Assembly (NCBI GenBank): GCA_022560025.1
Contig: JAFISE010000097.1
Span: 1-64,000 of the forward strand
DNA from: Stagonosporopsis chrysanthemi
Taxonomy: Eukaryota; Ascomycota; Dothideomycetes; Pleosporales; Didymellaceae
Direction: 5' to 3'
DNA: 64,000 bases
Position numbers and translations under genes: made by a program. The notes under the pieces are model-generated. The model searched no databases. It was not told the DNA's origin and saw only the letters and a list, made by a program, of their open reading frames with translations. Of the stretch, positions 44,340 to 56,356 are shown piece after piece (position 1 is the first letter of the stretch; each line of letters starts with the position of its first letter).

Positions 44340-45468
44340 GCAACTGTTCAATGTGAATTAACACTGGATTCTTGATCACACATGTCCTGATTGAATCTGT
44401 GACTTGAATATCCACAGTGAGAAACGATTGAATGTTAGATTAAATGTCAAATGACCACATGCGTTTGCTCGAACCGAGATTAACACTTGACTTCCCTAAC
44501 AAATAAACAATTGGCGATCCTATTTGCAACACCCAGACTGGTCCACCGTGGTCCACATGCCTGAGGGAGCGACAGTACAAATTGTATACGCCATACACTG
44601 GTAGGCAATTTTCCCAAACGACAAGACCGAGAACACACGAAAAAAGATAGACGTTGCAACAACAGCACACCCTCCATCCAAAGAGCTACGAATCTTTCTT
44701 TTAGCTTTGATTCCCTCGCCCTTAGCGGTCTCTTTTCCCTGTTCATTATAATCAGCCTTTCCTGTGATCCCCTCGCCCATGGCGGTCTCTTATCCCCATG
44801 GCTTATACTTGGTATTCTCTTCGTATCGTAAGTCATCCTTGGTGATGTCGTTGATTCGTCCTGTCCGTCCTGAATTGTATTGATGATCTCTTCGCTGCCC
44901 TCTTTCTTGCTTTCATTTTCTCTGTCATCATTCTCGTCAGCCCCGTCGTCATCGTCCTCCCCTCTTCGTCAGTAAACTCACATTTGACCTCGTACTCCTG
45001 CACCTGCCAAAGCCCCAATTATGAACAGAGAACACGTGAGCATGGGATCGTGACATCCTTATCGATCACGTGGAGAAGTTGGGCAAGGCGGGCGAGTGAT
45101 CCGGCAAGTAATCCTCACGAGCTTTCCGAAGTAAGGGTTAGGGCTACGTGCAACTAGCTCTCGGGACAGAGAAGTGTCTGATGGCGATGTAGAGAGAATC
45201 AGGAGCTGATGGTAGATCACAGAATCCCTGATGGAAGAAGATACCGCAGGGAAAGCTGGTGGCACGACGCCGCATCGCGTCTGATATACCAGAGCTTCGC
45301 CTCGACGTTCTCCGGAGACGATAGTGTTTGATAAAGTGGCGTCTTGCGGCGACGAAGAAAGCTACTATTGAAATAGCGGAGATAGGTTTGTGTAATGGAC
45401 TGCTCTCTTGTGCGGCTTTGAGTGATTCGCGGCACGAAAAGCAGTCGAGAGCCATGACTAGCTGTAAG
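44340..45468. other. Gene-poor interval
   Basis: No family recognised. Short minus-strand frames exist but show no domain features. Confidence 0.4.
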
Positions 45469-45708
45469 TCAATCATGCCGTTGGCAAGAAAGTCGGCTCG
45501 TGAAGTAACAATCTGACCTGTTGTAATAATCGCGATGCTGTAACAGGTCCATACACAATCTCGATCCCCAAATAGTGTATTCGTCCTCATCCCAGTTCAC
45601 GCGCAACTTTGCCGTTATGTCGATGAACGTCGTGCCGTTGCTAGCCAGGAAGTGTTCTAACAGGGTCCCATCCCACGCAACTGTTCTCCGTCTGGTTTCG
45701 GCGTCCAT
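45469..45708 (-). CDS. Possible small hypothetical protein or first exon
   Basis: A 79-codon minus-strand frame from the ATG at 45708 looks protein-like (TVAWDGTLLEHFLASNG, FIDITAKLRVNWDEDEYTIW, LCMDLLQHRDYYNRSDCYF). A GTCAGA donor follows HRDYYN, but I found no in-frame continuation, so it may be a complete small protein or part of an unresolved gene. Upstream, 45,860-45,990 carries a purine-rich imperfect repeat (GAGGTAGAGAGTGGAAGA). Confidence 0.3.
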   Translation of the reverse strand: MDAETRRRTVAWDGTLLEHFLASNGTTFIDITAKLRVNWDEDEYTIWGSRLCMDLLQHRDYYNRSDCYFTSRLSCQRHD

Positions 45709-46215
45709 TTGATGCTATTGTGCATTGTGCGTCACCAATCAACAACAAGGGTGGCGTGGTAGACGCTGATGTGCTAGCCAAACTTTGAACTACATCTGTG
45801 CTTTGATCGTGTTTGCTGACTTTGGGAGAAGATGTAAAGCGCACGGTGGAGGGTATAGAGTACGGATAGGGTGGTAGTGGTGGGAGTGAGAGAGTGGAAG
45901 AAAGAGAATATGAGGTAGAGAATGAAGGTAGAGAGTGGAAGATAAAGGATTTGAGGTAGAGAGTGTGAGATCAAGAATATAAAAGGACGGAAGGAGCGGC
46001 GAGCTGGTTGCTGCTGCACGCGAACGTGCGTTTCCTTTCACTAAAGATGAGCACGTGAGGATGTGACCGCGTGAATTGAGGCGCAGTACGAACGTGGGCG
46101 CAGATGTGTTACAGTGAAACGATCGTCTTCTCGAAGGAAAGAAACGCCCCGATCATTCCATGAGTGATTGTAATAGCTCTTTACTCGATGCTGCTGAGAC
46201 CAGAGCGCTGCTGCC

Positions 46216-47279
46216 TCACTGATCTGTCAAAATGGTGCTATGCTTCGCAACCACCACGATCCCGCGTATGCCCCCCGTGTTACCCCACCACTTGAACAAC
46301 CACCTTGCAGCTTTAAAGCTCCCGAGACCGAGTCCAAGCATCTTGAGCCGACGGTCCTGGTCCTTCATATACTGTGCCAATGGTGCGAAGACATGCTCCG
46401 TGATGTCCAACATCTTGATGTCATGACTCGCATACCCAATGTCCATAAGTTTCTGCCGATAGCCTTCAGGAGTGACGAAGTTCACCCAAGGCGCGCCCAT
46501 AAGCGTAGTCAACACACGCAGGCTCAACCTTTGAAGAAAGGTCACGTGTGGAGAGAGACACAAGTCGAATGCCATAAAAGATGCTCCAAATTTCTTGGAC
46601 GCGTGCTCAATGAGAACCCATCGTGAGGGAGAGAAATGGTATGCCGTGTCTAGCGCCAGCAACCACGTCTCTTGCGACTCCGCGTGAGCCGTTGAAACAG
46701 CCGTGAGCAATTGCTCGCTCCATATGTGAGGTTTGGAGGCATCCACGCAGAATACACTGACATTGTCTTTCTCCAACTCGGTCACACGCTCCTGAGCGTA
46801 CTCACACTGCGATCTGTCCTGCGTGATGCCGACATACTGATCGAAATAAACATTGTGATGCTCCTCGTCCCACCAGAGCCTGTCAGAAGGCCTGACAGGT
46901 TTCTCGCTCATCAAATGGATAGTCTGCTCACCACAGCCGAAGCCGACATCAATGAGACACCTGGAGCGATGTGTGGGTTCGTTGTGCGAGATCCCGGCTT
47001 CGGAAAGTAACAGGTTCAGCAGGTCTCGACATGCTTCAGCCAGGCTCTTGTGTCTCGCGACATCTTTGTCGTCATTCTGTGTAGTGATAAGTGCGGAGGT
47101 CATAGTTGAGGGAGAAGTCTGCTGACCTTCCAATAACCCATGTTCATCCACATTGGTATGTTGGTGTCAAGATGTAACCGGCCATGCTGCAGCCCGTATA
47201 CGGTCTTCTTACTTTTCTTCTGTTTTAACATCCACAGTATGGCAATTGCTGGGGCCGCTGCGAGTAAAATCATATTCAT
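46216..47279 (-). CDS. Membrane-anchored SAM-dependent methyltransferase
   Basis: Exons 47279-47127 and 47076-46216 join in phase 0 across a 50-base intron (GTCAGC...CTACACAG), giving 337 residues. The N-terminus is a signal-anchor (MNMILLAAAPAIAILWML) followed by KQKKSKK, so the enzyme should sit on a membrane facing the cytosol. IPMWMNMGYWK precedes the class I methyltransferase fold: LIDVGFGCGEQTIHL (SAM loop), YVGITQDRSQCEYAQERV, VSVFCVDASKPHIW and WLLALDTAYHFSPSRW. The layout (WMNxGYW, DVGFGCGEQ) resembles small-molecule or lipid C-methyltransferases of the cyclopropane-synthase-like group; the substrate is unknown. It lies head to tail with the flavoprotein gene at 47,453-48,829. Confidence 0.85.
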
Positions 47280-47452
47280 TGCAAAGTCGAACTTAGATGT
47301 TGAAGGGCAGATGCAACTCAAAGAGGCTTCGAGGTTTTGGCCTATCGGCTCTAACCGTTTTAGGATTAATGCGCTTGCGGACAAAGCTTCGAGCCTTGAA
47401 CAATAGATATTATCAGGGATATATGCTTAGTGTTTATGGTATTGTACGGAAA

Positions 47453-48829
47453 TTAGTGCTGCCAGGGCACTTCAACATCGAGTGCGTCGGCGACACGCAT
47501 CGCTGATATTACACAGCCTTCTAGTAGGACCATGCCATCCCAACACCAACCACCGACTAGGTACACATCGTCGTCCCCATTCCTCCAGAGCGGTACAGAC
47601 TTCTCGTTGTTACTGCTCTCCTGGCTATATCCGAATATAGCGTTGACAATGCGCTGGCTCTGTGTGCTTCGAAGCACGCGCGTGAATTTTGCCGAGTGCT
47701 GTACTTGAGACTCCTCCAGCGCACTGAAGGGACAAGTTGTGACAATTGCACCACACGGCTGAACGTGATGCGACTCAGTCATATGCTTGCCATCAGTAGA
47801 CGTGTTCAGGTGGATCAGCTGCGCTGCCCTATTATTCTTTCCTGCTGTTTTCCAGCCCAGATTGAGCACGCTGTTATCTGTATGAACGACACTTTCGACT
47901 AGAGTCGTTGGTATGGACGCCATATAGTGCCGCAGAGGCTCAAAGATCCGCCCAACAACATCAGGCGCCACCGCAAGGACGACCTTGTTGAACGTCTCTG
48001 TTTGTTCCAGTCCACTGGACCCTTTCCACGTTAGCCGGACGCCCTTCTCTTGGGCTTCAACAGCTGTAATGGCAGCATTGAGCTCGTATTGTATCCCCTT
48101 TGCCAATCGATCTTGCGCTGCTCGAACGCCTTCCGAGACGGTATAGTGTGGCGCGCGATGCGTTTTTCGCTTGTATTCTGTCAGGTCGCTGGCAGGAAAC
48201 GCAAGGAGCGATTCGTGTGGGCAGGTCGTAACGCTCGATATAAGTGGCAGGACGTAATAGGTTGCGAAGTGCTCAGGTGTCCATGTGCGCTCGAGATATG
48301 CTTGTAGCGTTTCACCTTGCTGCGGAACAATAAAGAAGCAGCATAGTGAGAAGTAAACGTAGCATAGTGCTAGATACACCAGCTCTGATAGATATGATAT
48401 CACGCTGACTCCATTTGGTCGCGCCGGCAGCTGATGCAGATTCGAGGCGTGCGTGAAATAGGGCGACTTCGATTGCGCAAACTCGAATAGGAAAGGTTGC
48501 GACTGATACTGAATGCCCAGGTAATCGTACATGGACCTCAGGTTGCTGTAGAAGCCGCCGGCAAAGGCGCGCATGGGCAGATCGACGCGGTCGGCAGATT
48601 TGCGCGCAGCATTTGGTATCGAGACGGAAGCTGAGTCAAGAGACAGGGTGTTGCCCTATGCTATTAGATTTTGAGCAATGCCATCAGGATTTCGACATCC
48701 GCGACATACCGACTCAAATACTTTGACCGAGTACCGCTGGCGGCGGTCTTGTCGGAGCAGGTGGGCTGTCACAAGGCCCGCCATGCCTGAGCCCACCACA
48801 GCAACCCTCACCTGCTGTTGCGACTCCAT
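47453..48829 (-). CDS. FAD-dependent oxidoreductase (NAD/FAD-binding, COG2907-like amine-oxidase fold)
   Basis: Exons 48829-48710 and 48655-47453 join in phase 0 (intron GTATGT...AGCATAG, 54 bases), giving 440 residues. The N-terminal dinucleotide fold is VRVAVVGSGMAGLVTAHLL (GxGxxG, residues 13-18). DLPMRAFAGGFYSNL, a membrane-like helix (YLALCYVYFSLCCFFIV), VLPLISSVTTCPHESLL and the C-terminal VGGWCWDGMVLLEGCVISAM flavin-binding end follow. In bacteria, COG2907 flavoproteins often sit beside cyclopropane-synthase-type methyltransferases; here the neighbour is a methyltransferase, which suggests the two act on one lipid-like or hydrophobic substrate (inference). The frame is intact. Divergent from the FMO-like gene across a 408-base shared upstream region. 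Confidence 0.85.
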
Positions 48830-49237
48830 GTTTAGGGGCTTGAGGGAAGACTTGAGCTATAGAAAGGCTCTTCAAACAGGTGATTATGTGACATGGCGCG
48901 ACCTTCGATGTGATACTCCTCGGCTCGTTGAAGGTTTCCAAGTCGTCGGAGAAAAACCGCAAGGGGCAGTACCTGCGACTGACCAATTGCAAACCAGGGT
49001 CCAGCAACTCAGAGATGTGTGGGGCGAACGTTACAAACGAGGAGCAGCTTGAGGATGTCTACGAATGTAGACGTCACTCATTAATTGCTGATTGGATGGA
49101 AGCTCTAGGTCGAATGCACTCGCCCCTGCATGTGCAACAACACCCCGTGGGCGCCAGCGGCAATGACAGACGATACGAACACGCAGCTGTAGGCTGCATC
49201 TCAATCTTGTGAACGTACACTTTCGAGATCCGACACG
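48830..49237. promoter_or_regulatory. Shared upstream region of flavoprotein and FMO-like genes
   Basis: The 408 bases between two divergent start codons are a likely bidirectional promoter, which would allow co-regulation. No defined factor site was recognised. Confidence 0.5.
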
Positions 49238-51247
49238 ATGTCAGGCAAAGCACCAGCTATGCGCGTGGCTATCATCGGCGCAGGGTACGATCGACAGGTC
49301 CCATTGAGATCCATGTGGCTGACACGTGACTAGACCGGGAGGGCTGACAACACTAAAGACATTGCTCGAGGCATCTACGCCGGAAAGACCAATTGAGGCT
49401 CTCTTGTTTGAAGCGTAAGGCTAATCGCACTGCCCCGGTTTATCATAGCTAAGTGGGAAACAGCGAAGAAGGCATTGGCGGAACCTTTCAGTATCGATCG
49501 TACGAAAATGCCGAGTTGGTCTCATCCAAGCAACTGACGACCTTCTCTGATCACCGTTTTCCATTGTCTGCCCCGGATCATATCTCGTTACCTCAATATG
49601 TCGAGTACCTTAAGTCGTATGTTGATCGCTTTGCGCTTGGCTCCTTCATCAAACTGGGTTGTCCAGTAGCGAGCATTGCACCTTTGGAGAAATCCGCAGT
49701 TTCTGGGTGGAAGCACAGAGTCACGTACATGGATGGAAAGGACGAAAACAAAGAAAAGGTCTTTGATTGCTCTCACGTCGCCATCTGCACAGGTAGGACG
49801 CTAAAGTCGGAAAAATTCGAAACTGCTGACCTCTATAGGCTTACACGTAGAGCCTAATGTGCCAACAATTCCTGGCATCGAGAATCTAAAGGGAGACGCT
49901 TTTCACTCTTCACAGTATAAAAGACGAGCTCAGCTTACGGGGCAAGACGTGCTTGTCATGGGTTGCGGAGAAACGGGTATGGGTATGTATAGAGCCACAA
50001 TAGCGACGACGTGAAGTTGACAGCTCCAGATGTAGCCTACGAAGCGATCAAGGCCGATGCTAAATCGGTCACTATGTGCTTCAGAACCGGCTTTCTGTCG
50101 TTTCCCAAGGCCCTCTCCCGCTTCAAAGTCTTTGGCAAACAGTTCAAGGGCGGGCTGCCGATCGATGGCCTCATCACAAACCTCTTCGAGACTGCTTATG
50201 TTCACAACGCAGTTGCTGCAAGCCGCGTGCGTTGGTTCGTGTCTGACTTTGTCATCAAGCGTGTATTGTGGTTCCTTACAGGCACTCAAGCTGGCATGAA
50301 CCAGCATGTCGGTGCTCTGCCTCACGATCGGCTGGGCAGAGCATTCGTGTTCTTGAATAAGAGCAGCAAAGCAATGCCTTACCTGAACCGGCCGTATCAG
50401 GAGAAACATCCTCTCGGCTTCCTGGGGAACGGCTATGTTGATCCTCCTGAGGATGCCCAATCGAAGAGGTGGGTCGACACATGTACTTTCCCAGAGCGCA
50501 TCGACAAGAGCGGGAGAGCCATCTTCCAGAAGAACACAGAGCGTAAAGATTGGAGACGAATGAAGGACGTTGAAGTCAGGCCGACTTGCGTGGTATACTG
50601 CACCGGCTACAAGCAGTCGTTCTCGTACCTGCACCCATCTTACAAGACGGCCTCGGATGCCACCATTCGAAACATTGTGGTGCCAGAAGACCCAAGTGTT
50701 GCCTTCATTGGTTTCGTTCGTCCTGGTGTGGGCGCGATTCCACCTATCGCGGAGCAGCAGGCGATGTGGTGGACAGCCTTGATCACCGGTCGCATGCAGA
50801 TGCCCACTGATCCTCCACACTACCACCTTCTCGCGCCAAGCACCGCACGCATTCGATATGGAGTGGATCACAGTGCTTACATGAGTACACTTGCAAGGGA
50901 CTTCGGTGGTGCGCCCGGACTTCTTGAGCTGTGGCAGACTCATGGACTCAAGGTGCTTCTCATCTACTGCTTTGGCGCAAGTTTCGTCACATTTTACAGA
51001 CTCACGGGGCCTTTCAAGAGCGACGCCGCCCCTGGGATAACAAGGACAGAGCTGGCTGAGACAATTTTGCGAAGAGGTCTGCTAGGAAATTTGTTCTTCG
51101 GAGTAAGTAATACAACACGCCATCGACTCTATTCAAATGCTAACAAGCTACAAGGTGATACCCATGGTTTTCTACGGTCTTATCAATGCCTCAGCTCTGC
51201 TTCTTGAGAAGCTTCATTTGCTGCCGCATGAGAAGGCAGCTATGTAG
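49238..51247 (+). CDS. Flavin-containing monooxygenase-like enzyme
   Basis: Oxygenates N- or S-containing or carbonyl substrates using FAD, NADPH and O2. Six exons deduced: 49238-49284, 49334-49414, 49464-49792, 49839-49982, 50030-51102 and 51155-51247. All phases agree, giving 588 residues. Joining exons 1 and 2 creates the FAD fold VAIIGAGPGGLTTLKTLL (residues 10-27). Joining exons 2 and 3 gives LFEAEEGIGGTF. The FMO-type segment DAFHSSQYK is followed by VLVMGCGETGMDVAYEA (NADPH fold), itself split by an intron. VVYCTGYKQSF and VAFIGFVRPGVGAIPPIAEQQ are usual for the family. The last exon ends in a hydrophobic tail (VIPMVFYGLINASALLLEKL), possibly membrane-associated. No defect seen. Confidence 0.9.
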
Positions 51248-51474
51248 CACGTGTATCCTGAGACATCTGCACGACGAAGGTTTTCTCAGTACAGCCATAT
51301 CGACGCAACCTTTTAGTCAAATTCTTGAACGCTTATCAGCTTCTCAAGATAACTTGATCGACCAATTTGTGCGGCATGGGTTGTTCATATCTCGAGTTAA
51401 CAACGGCACCGGGAGCTCACTCGAGCGCTGAATAAGTGACTTGGCTTATCGCAAGCAAAGGTCCATCGGATCAA

Positions 51475-51999
51475 GGGCCTGTTTACCTTCGATAATTTTT
51501 ATCCGTCTTTTCGACGTCCTGCCAAGGAATCGGACGATTTTCCAGTAGAAATAATGAAAATCCAGGACTGTTTACTTTCGTTATCCGATTCAGGAGTCCA
51601 GGCCTTTTACTAACAAATAAACTTTATAGACCCTGCAACCGTCCTAATCAAGTATAGTGAGTTGGTTGTTTGTTTTTCTCTCATAAAAATAGTCAAATTT
51701 TGAAATCGGACAGTTGGGCGTCCGATTTTAAATCGGGTTATCCGTTTCTGCGCACGTGACCCTTTACTTGCCTTCTGGCCCTACCTGAACTAGCACAGGG
51801 CAATGTGCATTAGATAACTAACAAATTACTAGGCAAATAATGCGATGAAAGTAAACACCCCCATCCGATTCATTATTTTTCACTGAGACTAGTGCCAAGC
51901 CACCAGCCATCTATCCGATTTCTGCGCCTCCCAAGCTCTAACAAAGCTTCTCTGAGCTGATAAAAACGGATAAAATTATCCAAAGTAATAAATAGGCCC
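51475..51999. mobile_element. MITE-like element, 525 bases
   Basis: Imperfect inverted ends: GGGCCTGTTTACCTTCGATA at the left, and the reverse complement of the right end reads GGGCCTATTTATTACTTTGG; both continue into GATAATTTTATCCGT-like sequence. A CAA sits outside each end (51472-51474 and 52000-52002), a possible 3-base target duplication. The GGGCCTRTTT start and 3-base duplication fit PIF/Harbinger-type MITEs. Internally it repeats ATCCGATT-like words. No coding capacity. Confidence 0.7.
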
Positions 52000-52332
52000 C
52001 AAGTAGTGAACGAATATCAGATGCCAGACTCTGTTCCTATTTTCTCCCGTTAATGCCCTAATCGAGACAACCCCACTTCACTCTTCACCATCAACACGCT
52101 AATGCGGTTACGGTGCGCTAGGACGACTAACAAATGCTTCCTCACTTGGATGCCGCGGACAGGAAATTCGCACGGACAGAACAAAATGGCATCGCGTGTT
52201 GTGATAAATAACGCAACATGGGACCCTGCGATCCGTGGCTGTTTAAAGCTTCTCTGCATCCTCAAACGCTTGAGCTGAAGCATCTTCTCACTCGTTCGCT
52301 TTGGTCCCTGATTGCAGTAGCACACACAAACC

Positions 52333-53874
52333 ATGACTTCCCGTGATGGCTTCACATGGACGCCTGCCACCGGTCTGACAGCTGGCGTGCCGTCGATCGG
52401 CGTCATAAAACCTCCCAGCAACGTTTCTAGCTCCGAGGTCCTGTATGATGTTATTGTCGTTGGCGCAGGATATTGCGGTCTCACAGCTGCGCGTAATGCT
52501 GCCGCCGAGGGGCTGAAGGTTCTGCTTCTGGAGGGCCGCGACCGTATTGGAGGGCGCTCGTGGTCGTCCAATATCGGAGGCTATCCTTTTGAGATGGGCG
52601 GCACCTGGGTGCATTGGGGCCAGTCTAATACGTGGAGGGAGATGTCGAGGTATCAAATGATGAATGAGGTGGAGAAGTCTTTCGACTTTTCGCATGGTGT
52701 CAATCATTACGAGTTAAACATCGGGGATCAGGGCTACACTATGACCCATAAGCAAGAGGTATGGCGGTCTTTGTTAAAGAGTTGGCAAGATTGATACATT
52801 GACACAGTATAGGATGAGCTTGTTATCTCAGGGCTGAACAAATTCACCAACATCGACGGAGTCTATGGACGGAATACAATTCCTCTGCCCTACGATACAT
52901 TCAAGCTTCCGGTTGCGAAGGAGCTCGACTTTAAGTCCGCGCAAGATCGTATCAATGAGATTGCGCCTTTGTTGTCGCTCCAGGAGCGTGCGGCACTAGA
53001 AGCATTCCTACTGCTATGTAGCGGAGCAACCGTGGCCACCATGAGCTTCCTTGAATTCATGCACTGGTGGGCATTGTGTGGATACACTTATGCGGGCTGC
53101 ATAGACATGCTCGTCAGCTGGAAGTTCAAAAATGGGCAATCCAGCTTTGCAATCCGTTTTTTCGAAGAAGCTCTCGCTACAAAGCGCCTTGCTTACGCCT
53201 TTGACAGCCCAGTCAAGACGATTAAAGACACAGGCCGCAAAGTCGAAGTCACCATACGAGACGGCCGCCGCTACCATGCTGCACGGCTGATTTCCGCCAT
53301 GCCGCTCAACGTCCTGGGAGAAGTGACATTTGATCCACCCCTGAGCGCTGGCAAGAAAGCAGCCATTGCGACTGGTCACGTCAATCAGTGCGTCAAAGTA
53401 CACGCCGAGATCTCGAACAAGGACCTTCGATCCTGGACCGGCAATACACACCCCCACAATGAACTCATCTACGCCCTTGGCGACGGCACCACACCTGCGG
53501 GCAACACCCACGTTGTATGTTTTGGCGGCGACCACAAGCACATTGACCCCGAAGTCGACATTGAGGCGACCAAGCACGCGGTCGTAAACATGTTTGCACA
53601 ACAAAAAGAGGAACCGAGGATTGAGAGACTGGTGTTTCACAACTGGTCGAAAGATGAATTCGCGAAGGGCGCGTGGTTCTTCTCCTCGCCTGGGCTGCTC
53701 GCGAATCACTTGGACGACATGAGAGCAAGGCATGGGAACGTCTTATTTGCCAACTCGGATTGGGCTCTGGGATGGAGGAGTTTCATTGACGGTGCCATTG
53801 AAGAAGGCACACGAGTAGCGTTCGAGGTTAGGAAGGAGTTGGCAGAATTGGAAAATACGAAGCCGAACTTGTAG
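52333..53874 (+). CDS. Flavin monoamine oxidase (MAO-N-like)
   Basis: Oxidatively deaminates primary or secondary amines to aldehyde or ketone, ammonia and hydrogen peroxide. Exons 52333-52758 and 52813-53874 join in phase 0 (intron GTATGG...ACAGTATAG, 54 bases), giving 495 residues. The FAD fold is DVIVVGAGYCGLTAARNAA (GxGxxG at 44-49), then VLLLEGRDRIGGRSW and FEMGGTWVHWGQS, the classical MAO arginine and GGTW motifs. The substrate region has FLEFMHWWALCGYTYAG. The C-terminal flavin segment is LFANSDWALGWRSFIDGAIEEGTRVA. No Cys is seen at the covalent FAD position, as in fungal MAO-N, so FAD is probably non-covalent. The neighbouring permease and Zn2Cys6 regulator fit an amine-utilisation unit (inference). 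Confidence 0.92.
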
Positions 53875-54467
53875 AATGCTTAAGTAGGTAATCACCGTCA
53901 GAGTGGCGATCAGCATCGTCCAGACTCATAAATACCGGAGTATCTCACTATAGCCACCGACATTCTGATGGGAGTTTAGTGCTAACATTGCTCCCCAGTA
54001 CGTGAACGTTCCATTTCAAGGTCCCACAGAGTGGCTAGTCATAAGTGACATGACAACATGCCGTTCCACTTCGTAATACCCCAAAACAGAATTCATCGGT
54101 CCATGTCACCATCCAGGCCCCCGCCTTGTATCGATATCGCTATCAGCCTGCAAGTCACGGTCCCCTACCGTGTGTGATCAGCTTTAGCGCTAACCCCGCT
54201 TCCGTGCAACGGCGCCCCAATCTAAACTCGCCGAAAGCGAACAATAAAGGGAGAACTCTAGTGACGGACGACTATCTCATGGCCGCCGGGCCTGATAGAT
54301 CGATTGGAAGGACAATAGCAATGATAGGTTACAGTATCTGTTTTGCTGCTATAACTTCGTAACACCTTGAGACAGTGTTAAATGCAGATACCTGCGGTAC
54401 AAATAATCCCTCGGCCACTGACAGTACTTACTACGGATACGAATAAGGAGCGTCTTCTGCCATCACT
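53875..54467. other. Intergenic interval upstream of permease
   Basis: No gene or repeat recognised; presumably the promoter of the permease gene. Confidence 0.4.
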
Positions 54468-56356
54468 ATGAATCCAGAGAAGAAGTCGGACTACGAGTCG
54501 AAAGTGCTCACAGATCTTGAGCGATGTGATGTCTTCACAGCTCACTGCCTCTTCACTTGACTGACGCGTAGCAGTACCATCGCAACACCAGGGCCAGGTC
54601 CAAAGTGTGCAACTCGAAGGCCTCGTTCTTCAGAATGAGGAGGCGCGGACCATGAGCGGCCTGGAGACCATCTCCGCGGGCTGGATCATCTGTAACACCT
54701 GGGCTGGCATTGCTGCGACGTTTACTCTGGCCATCTCTCAGGGCGGGCCTGTCACGCTCATCTATGGGCCTATCATCATGTGTATCCTGGTTGGCGCTTG
54801 TGCCGTCACGCTTGCGGAGCTTGCGAGTGTGTATCCTACAGGTCGGTCGCTTGACCCCTTGTTTCTGTCTCTCGTCTAATTCCAGTTTAGCTGGTGGACA
54901 GTACCATTGGGTGTCGATTCTAGCTCCCCAGAAATGGAGTCGCAGTTTGGTGAGATGGCACTAAGTCGTCGAAATTTGCAAGCTCAAAATGGTAAAACGT
55001 CGTAGTCTTACTGGTGTGGAGCGACAAATGTCTTCTCCTGGATTGCAATTTGCGCAGGGATTGCTATCATCGTACCGCATCTCTGTCTTGGGCTGGCAGT
55101 CGCTTGGAACCCATCGTATGCTCTAGAACCATGGCATGCATTCCTGGTGTATCAGGCTGCCAACGTGCTTGTTCTTGTGTACAACATATGTCTGCTTCGG
55201 CGAATGATGTGGGTACATGATTTGGCTTGTAAGTTTCCTTTCTGGACGATGCTTTCTAGCACCGTTGCTGACCACAGCCGATAAAAAGTCTTCGTGTCAA
55301 TTGCTAGTTTCCTGGTCATCGTCATTACCTGCCTGGCTCGCACTGCGCCACACTTCCAGCCGACCGAGTCTGTGTGGACGACATTTCTCAATGGCAGCGG
55401 TTGGCCCAACGGGGTTGCCTTCCTGACTGGTCTTGTCTCGCCGAACTACATGTATGCGGGTATCAATGGAGCTGTACATCTTGCAGAAGAGTGCAAGAAT
55501 CCAGGGGTCATTGTTCCTAGAGCCTTGATGAGCACTGTCTCGATCGGGTTCATCACCTCCTTCATCTTCGCCGTCATCATGATGTACTGCACCAATGACT
55601 TGGAGGCTGTCGTGACCACATCTACCGGGTGGGCCTCCCTGAATCAAATTTGAACAGCATTGGCTGACAAATGTTCCCAGTGTACCCGTGTACGAGATCT
55701 GGCGGCTGGCGGCAGGCGACTCGATCAGACGTTGCTGCTACCGTCTTCATCGTACTCCTTCTCCTGGCCGTTGCTTTCGCGCTCAACGCAACACACCAGA
55801 CAGCGTCCCGCTTGACCTTGTCTTTCGCACGCGACGACGCGCTTTTCGGTAGTCGATGGCTCGGTGAGATCAACGAGAAGCAGCAGATTCCTGTCGCCGC
55901 GTTGTTGTTCAACCTTGCTATCATGCTCATCATCGGGTGCATCTACCTCGGGTCAACATCTGCTTTCAATGCGTTCATCGGCACAGGCTTGATTCTGCAA
56001 CACGTTACCTACGCGTTCCCAGCCGTGTTATTGATGATGAGGGGGCGTTCTGCGAAGTGGCTACCAGAGTCGCGCTCCTTCAAGCTCCCATCGGTCGTGG
56101 GATGGTCTGCGAATCTTACGACCGTCGCTTTTGCGATCCTGGTTCTTATCTTCTACGACTTCCCAACAATCATACCGGTGACAGGTACAAGCATGAGTAA
56201 GTTCCATTTGATTAGACTCCTTTAAGAAGTAGCTGACCTCCTTAAGACTATGCGTCTGCGGCCATTGGCGTGATGGCACTCTTCACGGTCATCAATTAGT
56301 TTGGCCACGCGCATAAGAAGTTCCACGGGCCACGGCTACAAGTATTGTGGGAGTAA
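54468..56356 (+). pseudogene. APC-superfamily amino acid/choline-type permease, broken by frameshift and nonsense
   Basis: Follows the fungal amino-acid/GABA/choline permease pattern. The ATG at 54468 opens exon 1 (to 54525). The next exon, from 54575, reads GLETISAGWIICNTWAGIAA. After further introns come AGGQYHWVSILAPQKWS, SYWCGATNVFSWIAICAGIA, PNYMYAGINGAVHLAEECKN, STVSIGFITSFIFAVI, DVAATVFIVLLLLAVAFALN and PVAALLFNLAIMLIIGCIYLG. Two lesions are seen. At 55701-55714 the heptamer TGGCGGC is duplicated in tandem, shifting the frame between GVPVYEIWR and QATRSD. Near the C-terminus (about 56,300) the residue after FTVIN, Trp in relatives, is a TAG stop before FGHAHKKFHGPRL. Splice sites elsewhere stay good, so loss looks recent. 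An error in the heptamer region cannot be excluded. Confidence 0.8.

Noticed and set aside
44480..45590. A possible multi-exon gene between the transporter and the methyltransferase
   Set aside because: No set of exons could be joined in phase beyond one 79-codon frame, so only that frame is listed, at low confidence.
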